The notes: a model not told the origin generated them from the letters alone. A stretch of DNA of 64,000 nucleotides from Engraulis encrasicolus (GCF_034702125.1 NC_085873.1:43704669-43768668); one strand, 5' to 3'. Positions 14,349 to 25,873 are shown, counted from the first letter of the stretch. A program made the numbers and translations.

Positions 14349-15064
14349 AGTGTCATGGAGAATGATAGCCATGGAAAATTGTATATATCTTGGACTCATT
14401 CTGTTTAGAATTTTTCATTGAATTTGTGTTCGATATATGTCCAAGGGACATGGCAGTTTTTAGTTATTTGATTTTGTTTGATATCTGTCTTTGAGACAGC
14501 AGTTTTCCATGATTTGTGATTTTTAATATGCCCAAAAGTGGGGAGGAAAAACAATTTTGTTCTAATATTTTGTATTATATTGCTAGACTTCAAGATATTA
14601 AAATGACTATGCCATTTGACAGTCTTTGTCTTTATTGGTTTTGGAATATAACCTTGTGAGGGTTCTTGAAAACTTTGGATAGCACACATGATAATTTGAG
14701 GGTAGACATAATGAAATGTAACAGAGGTGTTATGACTAGGGACAGACAATAACTAACATAATGTAAACAACAATATATATTGATAGTACCGGTATGAATG
14801 ATTCATTGTGTCATCTCATGAAAAAAACTGAACTGAATCTGAAAACATGTGCCTGTAGTTCAAAACAGTTGCAGTTGTTGCTGTTCTTGGAAAGTCATTC
14901 CTTCTCTGTCAGGTAGCACCAGTTTATAACAGCTGAAGACATAACCTCTGTGTCCATTTGGGACAATACACTTTGAACAGAGGAGGAGAATTGCACCATC
15001 ATCTCTCTCAACATAGCAACCCACCTTGAGATCACATTCATCTAATGAAGGTACAACTGGTTAT
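14349..15064. other. 3' non-coding part of the hAT transposon
   Basis: AT-rich sequence after the transposase stop. No further gene is seen before the antisense LINE. Confidence 0.5.
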
Positions 15065-15430
15065 CACTATCAAGTCAAGTCAAGTAGGTTTTATTGTCAA
15101 TTTCTTTACATGCACTGGTCATACAAAGAATTTGAAATTACATTTCTTGCTTTCCCATACAGACATAGACTAATCTAGGTAAGGACATAGACAGTATAGA
15201 CATAGACAGTACTTATACATGAACTTAAGACAGTATGGACATAGACAGTGCTCATACAGACATTTAAAGTGCAAGACTGGACAACAGAAGACTTGTAGAG
15301 GACATACATTAAGAGGTATTGTTGTGCTTTTGTGCTTTTCCTAAAAAAGTCCTTTATAGCGTTCTGACATGGTAATAGTAGCATTTTGAAGAAAAATAAA
15401 TATTAAAAAGGTCTGTCAAGTACACCGGCA

Positions 15431-15434
<4 letters not shown>

Positions 15435-15485
<51 letters not shown>

Positions 15486-15599
15486 AGTGCAGGTAGAAGG
15501 TGCGGTGTGCGTCTGTGTGTGTGTTCGTGTGTCTGTGTGTGTGTGTGTGTGTGTGTCAGTGTGTGTATGTTTGGGTTTAGTGCAGAAAGTGCAGTGTGC

Positions 15600-15655
<56 letters not shown>
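15435..15655. repeat. (GT)n compound microsatellite
   Basis: Three long GT blocks (about 15435-15482, 15536-15556 and 15600-15652) separated by related tgcaggtagaagg and tttagtgcagaaag spacers, suggesting a tandemly amplified 3' UTR segment. Confidence 0.95.
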
Positions 15656-15757
15656 ATGTTTTGAGTTAGTGCAGGTTGAAAGTTCAGTCACAAGTATAGT
15701 AGTGCAGGTGGAATGTTCAGTCGCAGATATGGTGGTGGGGGATGGGGGGGGGGGTTG

Positions 15758-17060
15758 TCAGTGGCCTTGCTGGCTAGAGGCTGACAGTGGAGGGAGAGTG
15801 GGTTGAGTGTTCAGCATCTTGATCGCTTGGTGCATTGTGCTGCTCGCCAGCCTGGTGGTACGGGAACGGAGGCGCCTGTATCTCTTTCCAGAGGGCAGGA
15901 GGCTGAACAGTTTGTGTGCAGGGTGGCTTGTGTCTTTGATGATCATCAGTGCTTTCCGGGTGAGGCGTGTGGTGTAAATGTCCTGCAGGGAGGGGAGTGG
16001 TACTCCAATGATCTTCTTCGCTGTGTTCACAACACGCTGGAGTGTCTTCCTGTTTTTCTCCGTGCAGCTTCCTCCCCACACTGTGATGCAGTTGGACACG
16101 ACGCTCTCTATGGTTCCTCTGTAGAATGTTGTCATGATGGAGGGTGTAGCACTTGCCTTCTTTAGTTTGCGCAGGAAGTAGAGACGCTGATGGGCCTTCT
16201 TCGCCAGTGATGTAGTGTTGGTGGTCCAAGAGAGGTCGTCGCTGATGTGCACTCCAAGGAACTTGGTGCTGCTCACTCTCTCCACAGCATCGCCGTCGAT
16301 GGTCAGTGGTGGCAGTTGTTTTTGGACCCTTTGGAAGTTGACAACAATCTCCTTGGTCTTGTTGACATTCAGCAGGAGGTTGTTGTCTTTGCACCATCTG
16401 GCCAGCAGGTCTACTTCTTCTCTGTAGTGAGTCTCATCGCCCTTGGTGATGAGGCCCACCAGTGTTGTATCATCCGCAAACTTCACTAGATGGTTAGTGC
16501 TGTGGGTCGTTGTGCAGTCGTGTGTCAGCAGCGTGAACAGCAGGGGGCTGAGAACACAACCTTGCGGAGCCCCCGTGCTCAGGGTCAGGGTGCTTGAGGT
16601 GTTGTTCCCTACCCGTACTGCTTGTGGTCTTTGCATCAGGAAGTCCAGCAGCCAGTTGCAGAGGGAGGTGCTGAAACCTAGTTTGTCCAGTTTTCTGATG
16701 AGTTGTTGTGGTATTATGGTATTGAATGCTGAACTGAAGTCAATGAACAGCATTCTCACATATGAGTCTTTATTGTCCAAGTGGGTGAGGGCTGGATGGA
16801 GGGCAGAGCAAATTGCATCCTCCGTGGATCGCTTGGCTCGGTATGCGAACTGGTAGGGGTCTAGGGTGGGGGGTAGGGTGGCTTTGATGTGTGACAGGAC
16901 TAGCCGTTCGAAGCACTTCATGATTATGGGCGTCAGTGTTACAGGACGGTAGTCATTGAAGCATGATGGTGATGATTTCTTCGGCACAGGTATGATGGTA
17001 GCAGCTTTGAAAAGTGATGGGATGACTGCTTGCTCCAGAGAGATGTTAAAGATCAGAACA
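15758..17060 (-). pseudogene. LINE reverse transcriptase, N-terminally truncated
   Basis: This open frame contains the reverse-transcriptase palm: [20 protein letters not shown], then FIDFSSAF with the first catalytic Asp, [12 protein letters not shown], and KFADDTTL with the catalytic Asp pair. It continues to a CR1/Rex-type C-terminal segment ([25 protein letters not shown]). About 430 codons from [14 protein letters not shown] onward are LINE-derived. The residues upstream of that come from AT-rich host sequence. The endonuclease domain and the N-terminal part are absent, so the copy is dead on arrival by 5' truncation, although the remaining frame is intact, which suggests modest age. Clade assignment to Rex1 is an inference; CR1-superfamily is safer. 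Confidence 0.85.
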
Positions 17061-17633
17061 ACAATCAGAACAATCTGTTTCAAACTGTTGATCAAAATTA
17101 ACTCAATAAAATGTCCAAATATAATATTCAATATCATTTTCAAATAAATAATCACTTATAATTGTGGATACTGGGCACAGAGCAGCATTCACAGCAATTT
17201 TGACTGCTTAGATGGGCCCGCCGGTGGCCTCATTGCTTTGCCAAGGTGCTGCGCTGCATCAATCACATTTTCTCACTTGGAAGTATTGGTTGCGCCGTTA
17301 TATTGCCGCGCCGCGATAAGTTGCCGCGCCGCGATAAGTTTCTACTCAAAAAAAATATGAAAGGTTGGCAGGTATGAAAAAGGCTAAATTAGCATCGAAA
17401 AAGAGCCCAATATATCTTACAAATTGAATTTCTAAAGACAGTGTCATCTGTACATACATTGCATGTTGTTAGTAATTCTATATACAATACACAGCTTCAA
17501 ACATATTCACAGTCAAGTCAAAAGTATAAAAAGGTAAAAAGTCAGGTTAAAAACCTAAAAATCGTGCAGGACTGTCAGGAAAACATTTGCTTGTGTCTGT
17601 GGCTCCTCAATCATCACAGGCTGCATTGTGTTT

Positions 17634-18154
17634 TCACTTTCTGAGAACAGCTTCATTGCAGTCTCTCTTTTTCACTATAAAACACCCGATGATCCAAGGA
17701 TTTGTGAACAAAGGATCCACCTTTTCAAACACCTTGCCATTCCTCTTCTCAATGACTTCACAGCATTTGTCACCTCCTAAGATGTAGGCATTGTTGGGCC
17801 TTCTGATTTTCTTTTTTTGTTCTGGTGCTGTGGTGCTTGGCCCCTGTTCCATCTCCAAGAGCCCTTTGGCCACATGGATTAGTGGTCTTCTTCCCTTCTG
17901 GATCTGACCAGCCGTTTCAACAGCCCTAAGTAGTCCTCAAACCGGAAGACACTGCATGCATCAAGAGATACAAAGTTTTCTGCCTCATCTGTTAAATGGA
18001 GCATGGCTTGGACACCATGAAGTGGCGGACATACGGGTCTGCGGTCTTTGCCACCAAATACTTCATTAGTCCTCTGCTGTAGCCTTGTCTGTGTGCTTGC
18101 ATTGCGTGCCAGGCTTGGAGAAACCAAAATACTCAGTGCCATGCTGCACGTCAT
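17634..18154 (-). pseudogene. Fragment of a fish transposon-associated protein
   Basis: The minus strand reads HLTDEAENFVSLDACSVF, then RFEDYLGLLKRLVRS. This matches a pattern I know from many uncharacterised fish transposon-linked proteins (HLxDDxxxFGxLDxFSxFPFENxLxxLKxxVR). A second minus-strand segment, 17634-17873, carries IIGCFIVKKRDCNEAV and a KKKIRRPNNAY stretch and continues nearly in frame. The two are separated by a stop or frameshift near 17876. No catalytic motif is visible. A more 5' minus-strand segment (18155-18350) with RRLWIEAIH may belong to it, but I cannot identify it. Confidence 0.5.
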
Positions 18155-18778
18155 GAAACTGAAACAGCTCTGTAGCCTTCCAGCGATCCACTCATTCCAA
18201 GTTCTGAGTCTTCCTGGTAAAGCATCTTGGCATGGATTGCTTCAATCCACAGTCTTCTGCTGGTCTCCTGGATCTGTCCAGCACACAGCCTTAGGCCCTC
18301 CGCACTTCGGTTCCGACAGCACTGCGGGGCACTTTCGCTTCCGACACAATTCTGACAAAAAAAATTAATTGACAAATTGCAACTCATTCAAAATTCTGTG
18401 GCAAGAATCCTAACAAGAACCAGAATGAGAGAGCACATCACTCCTGTCTTGGCAGACCTGCACTGGTTACCTGTCTCATACAGAATCGACGTTAAGATTC
18501 TGCTGACTGTATTTAAAGCATTAAATGGACTTGCCCCTCGTTATATCTCTGACATGCTCACTTTTTATGCCCCTGCTCGAGCTCTCAGGTCCACTGATGC
18601 CAAGCTGCTAAGGACCCCCACCCCCCGCAGAAGAAGATCGGCGACGCCGCGTTCGTCTGCTATGCGCCCAAGAGATGGAACGCCCTCCCCATCGAGATCC
18701 GATCAGCCAGCTCCGTCGACTCCTTCAAGAAGCAGCTGAAGACCCACCTCTTCATCCTTGCCAACTCCTAGCTGCTAA

Positions 18779-19307
18779 AGCTGGGCTTACACTGTGCGAC
18801 TTTTGCCCCGATTTTGCCCTTGCACGACTTTTTGGGAGTCGGGCCGATTTCTTGCTCAATCGCAGGTCTATCGTGAGTCTCGCACCGTGCAGTGTACATG
18901 GGGTAACGACAAGCGATTTCGCCTCACGATTGTGAAATCGCAGGGTCGCAAGAAAATCAATACTGTTTGAAATCCTGGTCATGGCTCGTGCGTAAATCGC
19001 ACAGTCAAAGCAATGCTACGACCCGATTTGACTCTTCACATGCACAAATGAATAGGGCCGTGCGATTTGCTGTTGAGTGCGACCTCATCTCCACCTCAGG
19101 TGCGCATGTTCCCTCCTCTACAGACCGGGGAAACATGCCTGTCGCGTCGCGCAGTGGAAGCATTTGGCTCGCATCCGACTGTCGGCTCGTATAGTGTGAG
19201 GATGTGAGTCGTGAGATGTGAACTTTTAAATAGTGAATTTCCATCGTGCAGTGTGAGCAGGAGCTTAATACCCGCGAGCGAAAATATCGCACAGTGTATG
19301 CCCGGCT
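18779..19307. mobile_element. PIF/Harbinger-like non-autonomous element, copy 2
   Basis: Same family as 8068-8592 (agctgggcttacactgtg ... cacagtgtatgcccggct), again with TAA on both sides (18776-18778 and 19308-19310). It sits inside the 3' UTR of the L2 LINE, just after the coding stop, so it is younger than that LINE. Confidence 0.85.
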
Positions 19308-19429
19308 TAAGGCATCATAGTGTCCCAGCTGCCGCAGCGTCCCTACTGCTCACAACCAGCCCTGGCAGGGGGCTCCCCTAGGTGGCCGCTGGTCTCTGCC
19401 TGAGGTTTCTTCCTGACTATAGGGTTTTT

Positions 19430-20788
19430 AGATGCGTCCCAGCATCTCTATAAGAGGGTCTGTCCGTCCGTCCGTCCGTCTGAAACGCATTCCTTGTCTG
19501 AAACGCTGTCTGAAACGCATTCCTTGTCTGAAACGCTGTCTGAAACGCATTCCTTCAATTGTTCCTTCCTGTGTCCACAAGGCGGAGGCAGAGAGGCATT
19601 TTGGCCTGGAGCGAATGCGTGTCAAAACGTATACGATATGTTACCAAACCGGCAAGGCTAAGCTGATTGCATTGTGAGACAACTGAGGGGTGCATTCAAT
19701 TTTCGGCATTGTTTTGCGTTTGGACAGTGGTAGGCAACTTCGTTCCTTCTCCACAGCACAACAACACCACTGTGAGTGTCACTTAATGTTCACGGTCTTG
19801 TGATAGGCCTACACTTCGGCTGATAGTGTCGCGTTGTGCAGCTATTTTGGTTCATCAGAATGGAAATGAACGATTTAGAAGTCGGCAGGCAGTATTTCAC
19901 ACAGATGTTTGTGCTCGGATAGAGGGGCGTTTGCATTGCATAACGCTCCACGACATGGAACCGTAATAAGTTGACAGGCGACCAGCAGCGCTACAGCTCT
20001 TCCTCTAAACGTGAGTTTGCAAACATTCTGCCACTACGTTTCAGTGAGTAGTGTTCTCGAACTAGTAGACAGATGGGCCATTTGCATTTCACATACGCTG
20101 TGTTACTGATGTTCTCGGGCATATTGCAAGGGAGAGTCGTTTTCTGCTGGCGGGCGCGTGGACCCCACAGGTGCTTTCCCTTGCGCTCAGAGAGAGCACG
20201 GGACAGAACGCGTCTTTTGCTTCGTAATTGGTTTGCAGTCGTATGAATTTGGTAAACTCTGCCACTGAAGCTCACTGCTTTGTGCCTTGACGGTAAAAAG
20301 CTGGCATTGAAAATTAAGTGCACAATGCATCCAAAGGGTGAACCCATAGCGCATGATTCATCCAAACGGTTTTATTTATTTATTAGGCTATTTGGCGATG
20401 TTTAGTTTCTTTCCCACATGCACATGACGCTGAAATGGCGTGATAGCCTACAAAAGGTTGATAAATAACCTAGTACTAATAATATCTGGTAATTTGTAAT
20501 GTAGCCAATTTAATCTATGTGAAATTAGATGCTTCTTTTCCAAATCCAAGCATGATGGCCTTATTATAGTCTAAACTGCAAAATATAAAGCTTTGTCTCG
20601 TCATTTCGCTGCCTGCCACATTATTTGGAGTTTCCATGGGCAATAGGCTATGACCAATAAACAAAAAGCACATCCTCAGAGGGGGGTGGGCGTTGACAGG
20701 TTAGGAGGAGGCCAGCGGGGCGTTTTGGGGGGAAAAAAAGGTTGGAACTGGCATAGAGGGACGCATCTGTTGTCCGCCTGTCGGCCTT
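19430..20788. mobile_element. Unclassified 1.36-kb insertion in L2
   Basis: It interrupts the L2 sequence between ctgactataggg and ctcagacctcactgag, contiguous in the other copy (51287-51325). GTTTTT flanks both ends (19424-19429 and 20789-20794). The left end reads agatgcgtcccagcatct. An inverted agatgcgtccc lies 20 bp inside the right end. The left part has (gtcc)n and a triplicated ctgaaacgcattcctt unit. No transposase-like ORF is recognisable. Class unknown. Confidence 0.6.
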
Positions 20789-21206
20789 GTTTTTCTCAGA
20801 CCTCACTGAGCTTTTTTCCCCCCCTACAAACTATGATTCAAGCGAAAGGGAGTTTTTCCTCACCCCTGATGCCACCAGGGGCCGCACCTGAGCGCCCAAT
20901 CTCTGTGTGACTATCTATGACTTATGCTAGGCCCAGCCACTATAGACCTTACGCATCCAAGAATCCTGGTCCTAACCTACGTTGATCTTATGACTCTACA
21001 ATCTCTATCTACCTCTTCTTCCTCTGCCTTCTTGCTATCTCTGCCTCTCCTCTATACCTCTCCTTTTAAATCAATCTCTAACAATTATGTTTTTTCCCAT
21101 TTGTTAAGCACTTTGAGTTACATGACTTGTATGACACAGTGCTATACAAATACAATTATTAATTATTATTATGTTGCGAACATCCACTTAACGTCCACGG
21201 TATCAT

Positions 21207-22300
21207 ATCAGTCCAAAACTGTTAGAATACATAAAACAGATCACTCCTTGCACACAGGAGCGCAGTGTAAAGGGCTCTGCATACTGAACGTGCGCACTTT
21301 GGCGCGAGAACCATTAGAATGTGGCAGACCATTCATAGTCAAAAGCGCCATTTACACGCTTTTGCTTGCATTTTCAGAAGTGTGCCCTCTGCTGTTCATG
21401 AGAGAAACGGCAGCATCTGTCGCAACTCGCAGCGTGAGCTCTACAGATGTAAAAAAAAAAAAAGAAAGCCAAACGTCTGACTTATGACTTACCACAATGA
21501 AACATAGATTTTTGTTGTAGCCTACATTGCCAGATCATTCCAAGACCATGTGAGAGCATTGTTCTTGCTGCAGAATTTATAAATAGATAGCCAAACACAA
21601 TGTGCTTCTGAACAAAGTAAACAATTGTTTCACTGAACAACATTTAAGGGAGAAGATAAAATAACTCTCTAGGACATTTTAATATCCTTTAAATGATGCA
21701 GGGTCCATTCTGTAGTAGCCTACAGTAGCTGTAGCCTCTCTTCGCAACTCCTGCTTTGTCTGCCTACCTGCATGGTCGCTGGTGGCGCACGCCAAGTTAC
21801 AAAAAATGTGGGGTGCACGACCTCACGCCGCGGCAGCTTGCGGAGGGCCACGTGACGTCATTTTGAGCGCACGCCATCGTCGCGAGGGAGGTATGAATGA
21901 GGTTAGCGCCAGTTACGCTAAGTATGAATCCGCCTTAAGTGAGGCGCATGTTGCGATGCTCCTTGAAGATAGAATTCGAGTCTATTTTCCTGTGCGGACG
22001 TACACGTTCAATGAGCGGGCTCCATTGAAAATGAATGGCTGCTGGCCGCCGAGAGATTGTGGACGCTGACTGTGTAGTGTGCAAGGCAGCCCGCAAACCT
22101 ATCGGACTCGCGATGCTCTTGAACACATTAAGCGAACGTGAATATCTCGGTGTGTATGTACCGTTACACCTCTGTCCACCCATAGCCCTGTCTGTGTACT
22201 TACATTTGTCACAGCCATTGTATCCATTACACAGTTTTGTCGCTTTGACCTTGGTCTTGGCTGGTGCATTGCATACAACACAACACAACACCACAGTCTT
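21207..22300 (-). repeat. Dispersed repeat with transposon-protein fragment, copy 1
   Basis: 21207-21290 and 21937-22165 both match the reverse complement of 61386-61665. About 650 bp separate the two blocks here. Toward 22300 the minus strand reads NGYNGCDKCKYTDRAMGGQR, resembling the YGCxxC segment of fish transposon-associated proteins (NGxYGCxxCxHxG). The partner locus has LYGLYTCERCRH. Both loci therefore look like decayed copies of one coding element, with family name uncertain. Confidence 0.5.
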
Positions 22301-23203
22301 CCCTTGAATTCCATTTGTTATAACACTTGACCAATACTATTTAGGTGATGCCACAACATATGGAGTGTATGTTTTTTTGGTAAGTCTATTGCTGACAAAT
22401 TCCTGATGGCAGAGATAAATTTGCTCTCTCTCTCTTTGTCACACACACACACACACACACACAATATCTTGCTTCATTAGTAGCAGCGGCTTGTTGGATG
22501 TAGGAAAGGATTACTTCCAATTCCCCTTATTTCCCCCTTTCATTTCGTCTTTACTCCGCAACCCAATAGAGAACGTGAGATAGGGGCGACCCTGTAGCTT
22601 TAACCCACCCTCATACATGCACGCACACACACACACACACATAAGGCCTCTCTGTTTTTCAGGGGTGGCACGCAAGGAGAAAACGGATTAATTTCTTCTC
22701 AAATTAACAGGCTAATCCGTTCCTTAACCACCGGCTCCTGGTTCTCTTTGAAAAAGGGGAGGAGGGCGACTGTGACACGCTTCCATCCTTTCTTTATGTT
22801 GGTGGGCCCTGCTGTGGCTCTACCGGTGGGGCACTTGGCTCGGGTCCAATGTCGATCCGTCCCCACATTTTTCTCCCCACTGGTTTCCTGTCACTCCTTC
22901 ACTGTCATAAAAAGTCTTAAAAGAATATTAATGTTGGTCAATCCCTCTATACCTCCCCGTTTTTAATCACCTTTGTTGATACACATACACACGCACCCTT
23001 CTGTCTCTCTTGTCTTTTCATTCTTTCATAAACCTCTGTGGCAGCCACAGAGCCCCCCGCCACACACACACACACCAGGGCTTGACACTGGCACCTGCCA
23101 ACCAGCCAAATGCTGGTAAAAGTTGGCTGTGGCTGGTGACAATGTCAGTGTGACTAGCCAACTTGGCAGGTAGCTTATTCTACGGTACGTAGCCTATGAC
23201 ATA
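22301..23203. other. No gene seen; short CA tracts
   Basis: Contains (CA)n at about 22441-22463 and 22624-22641 and C-rich CA-bearing sequence near 23060. Nothing else is recognised. Confidence 0.5.
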
Positions 23204-23960
23204 TCAGAACTAGAATGGGCACTCGGTAGAGCGCAAACCTTCGCCTACGCCACTTATTTTTTTCTGGCGATCTTCAGAGTGTGGGGCATAACATTCTCCA
23301 AATTTTGGTGTTAGTTTCATTTAAATCGAACCGGAATATCGTAATATTACATATTTGGCCCAGTCTTGACCTCTTATTCAATTCCGCATGCACACGTTGT
23401 TCTGGCATATAGTGCTTGGCAAAGAAAAACGTTTTTGACCTTTTCGTGACCTTGATCTTTGACCCAATCACTCCCAAAAAGTAATCGATTGTTCCTTGGG
23501 TCATGACCAATCATCCCAGTAAATTTCATAAAAATCGGCTGAATTTACGTTTTTGACCTTTTCGTGACCTTGACCTTTGACCCAATCACTCCCAAAAAGT
23601 AATCGATTGTTCCTTGGGTCATGACCAATCATCCCAGTAAATTTCATATAAATCGGCTCAATTTACGTTTTTGACCTTTTCGTGACCTTGACCTTGACCT
23701 TTGACCCAATCACTCCCAAAAACTAATCGATTCTTCCTTGGGTCATGACCAATCATCCCACAAAATTTCTTAAAAATCGGCTCCGTTTTGACTGAGTTAT
23801 ACGAAGTACAAACAAACATATTCACAAATAAATACACGGCGGGCAAAACATAACCTTCTGGCGAAGGTAATAATAATAAATAAATAAATAAATACACAGC
23901 GGTCAAAACATAACCTTTGCCGACTTTGTCTCTGCGAAGGTAATAACGTATATTCTGCAC
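23204..23960. repeat. Widespread GGCGAAGGT-type repeat, copy 1
   Basis: The left end aactagaatgggcactcgg and the right end taaccttctggcgaaggtaa match, in reverse orientation, the ends of the composite repeat at 42892-44843. The repeat is built around a tandem array of about 118 bp (next entry). The right end is partly duplicated (aaataaatacac(a/g)gcgg near 23823 and 23890). This end signature is common in animal genomes. Its class is not established here. Confidence 0.6.
23427..23790. repeat. 118-bp tandem repeat, three units
   Basis: Each unit contains ttttcgtgaccttgac, aatcactcccaaaaa, ccttgggtcatgaccaatca and aaaatcggct. The third unit carries an extra tgacct step and ends gttttgactgagttata. 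Confidence 0.9.
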
Positions 23961-24212
23961 TTTGCCCCTTGTGTATCAATTGTTGTATTTAAGTTCAAGA
24001 AAAAGCTCAGTTACTCAGTTTCAATGTGTTTGTTTATTTCCATGTAGTTCTAGAAACCCATGCACTCATCCCGTCTTGCTCATCTTCTGAGGTGAAATGT
24101 ACAGCGTTATGATGAAAAATTAAAATAAACATTTTGGCTTGTAGAATAGCTGGATGGCTAGTGACTTGGGAAAACCACCAGCCACAGTGTCCAGAAAGTG
24201 AAAAACGTTAAT

Positions 24213-24296
<84 letters not shown>

Positions 24297-24339
24297 TTTG
24301 CATCTATCATTCTCTATTAATCAATCTCTCTCTCTCCCC

Positions 24340-24374
<35 letters not shown>
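24213..24374. repeat. (CA)n - (CT)n - (CA)n compound microsatellite
   Basis: CA at about 24213-24293, CT at about 24326-24354 and CA at about 24354-24374. Confidence 0.95.
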
Positions 24375-24848
24375 CTGCTACTCAGTGCAACACTGTGCCA
24401 GTCCATCCCACAGGTGTGTCCCCATGCTCGTGTCTTGCCATTGGCATTTAGCAGGTCCGTGCCAGGCGGGAGATTGACAGTGACATTTAACTGCACTTGA
24501 CAGCCCCTTAGTCCCCATGACCCCCGTTATTATGTCTGCCACGCCTCACATTATTACTCTCCGTCGCCACTCATTTCTCGTCACTCGTTTCTCGTCCCTC
24601 ATCCCTCGTTTCTCGTCTCTTTGGTGTGTGTCCCCCGTTTCTTTGTCTCTCTCTCTAATGGGGAAATAATGGCAGCGGCCAGCCTCTTTAGTATATATGT
24701 GGGCTGCTTGTTATCTCTCAATTTATTTTCTTTTCTTTTCTTTCTTTCTTCATTCCTCCCTGCCTTTCATTGTGGGGAGGTTCATTTCCCATGATGATTT
24801 TCATAACCTGGCTTGAAAAGGGCGGAGGAGTTCATAGGCAGCGTATTG

Positions 24849-24849
<1 letters not shown>

Positions 24850-24929
<80 letters not shown>
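24850..24929. repeat. (GT)n microsatellite
   Basis: About 40 GT units. Confidence 0.97.
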
Positions 24930-24933
<4 letters not shown>

Positions 24934-25050
24934 TGGTGCCTGAGTTTATGGGCCATTGGTGCACCTGTGTGTGTCTAGATAAATGTGCGCAAGTAAAAAA
25001 CATCCCAAAATGGAGGTTTGAGTTTATGGACCAAGTACACATCTTTCCCA

Positions 25051-25052
<2 letters not shown>

Positions 25053-25091
<39 letters not shown>
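25053..25091. repeat. (CT)n microsatellite
   Basis: About 19 CT units. Confidence 0.95.
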
Positions 25092-25097
<6 letters not shown>

Positions 25098-25545
25098 CTG
25101 TGTGACTTTATGGATCATGTGTTCCCTTGTATGCAATAATGTGTAAAAGCCTTTCATGGGTGATAGGGAACCCTACAAACCACCTTCACATTTAAGACCT
25201 CAGTCACCTGTGTGTGTGTGTGTGTATGTGTCATACAACCAGACAGCGACCTAGAAATTCATGCTGTGCTTACCCCTGGTGTGTGTGTGTGTGTGCGTGC
25301 ATGAGTGGGTTTTTTTTCTTGAGTTTTCTGTCATACTGTGTGAACCCCTCCCAGTTAGCCTCTTTTCAAATCAACATATGAGGAGTTCGTCGCAAAACTA
25401 CTATACATTTTGGAACATTTTGGGGAAATTTTGTATTTTTGTATTGGGTATTCTATAGCATTGCATTACGAAATGCATTTTATATGGATTTAAAAAGTAT
25501 GTTCTTAAACAAATTGAGTGGCAAATATTTCACATATACAATTAT

Positions 25546-25868
25546 AGCGCATTCAAGCCGACTGAGAACCGTACAGGAGTCTGTTCCCGCACCTAATCGC
25601 GAACCGACCGTTGTGTTCACGCCACAGATATTTGCGTTCACAAAATGGAAAGTTGGTTCGCAATGCGAACCGCAAAATAGTAGGTTTTTCTCTGCGAACT
25701 GTGACGACAGCGTGGCCGTCAGCAGGTTCATCCTGGTACCACAGTCACGTGGGGAAAAAGTTTAGAGCCCGGTATGAACACGGGCGGTTCGCAGACCAGC
25801 ACTTTAGTGCTGAACGTAACTGATGCGGGCACCAACACCGGCTCCGTTCTGGTCGGCCTGAAAGCCCT
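25546..25868. mobile_element. Putative MITE with ATTAT flanks
   Basis: The ends agcgcattcaagccgac and gtcggcctgaaagccct are imperfect inverted repeats. ATTAT flanks both sides (25541-25545 and 25869-25873). The inside is rich in gcgaaccg. No coding capacity. A 5-bp duplication fits no common class well, so this is tentative. Confidence 0.5.
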
Positions 25869-25873
25869 ATTAT

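Larger units (their letters stand above)
15065..17060 (-). mobile_element. Rex1/CR1-like LINE, 5'-truncated, antisense in the hAT element
   Basis: On the minus strand the element ends near 15070 with gacaataaaacctacttgac and a short (cttga)n tail, typical of fish LINE 3' ends. The reverse-transcriptase part lies at 15758-17060. The 5' end is lost at about 17060, where the sequence turns AT-rich. (GT)n tracts at 15435-15655 interrupt the 3' UTR. Confidence 0.8.
9735..17376 (+). mobile_element. hAT-type transposon, about 7.6 kb, with nested insertions
   Basis: The left terminus CATACCTGCCGACC and right terminus GGTTGGCAGGTATG form a 14-bp inverted repeat with one mismatch. Both outer flanks read AAAAAG (9729-9734 and 17377-17382). 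Only 6 bp match, where 8 bp is usual for hAT, so the superfamily call rests on the transposase. The interior holds the transposase exons (11026-14348), a cgtttccaccaag-type MITE, a TTAA MITE containing a tRNA-like SINE piece, and an antisense LINE. Without these the element would be near 4.5-5 kb. Just inside the right end, gttgccgcgccgcgataa is tandemly duplicated (17298-17340). Confidence 0.75.
18356..21170 (+). mobile_element. L2-type LINE 3' end, copy 1, split by two insertions
   Basis: The pieces 18356-18778, 19308-19429 and 20789-21170 together equal the uninterrupted copy at 50760-51697. The coding part reads LQLIQNSVARILTRTRMREH and LHWLPVSYRIDVKILL, the C-terminal segment of fish L2 reverse transcriptase proteins. 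The first piece goes out of frame after about 18600 (a C-run difference compared with the second copy). The 3' end is gtgctatacaaatacaatta followed by a short (att)n tail. Compared with copy 2 it lacks the upstream 250 bp. Confidence 0.85.

Noticed and set aside
15774..16397. 207-codon minus-strand frame overlapping the LINE reverse transcriptase
   Set aside because: Alternative frame of the RT; the FADD-containing frame is the real one.
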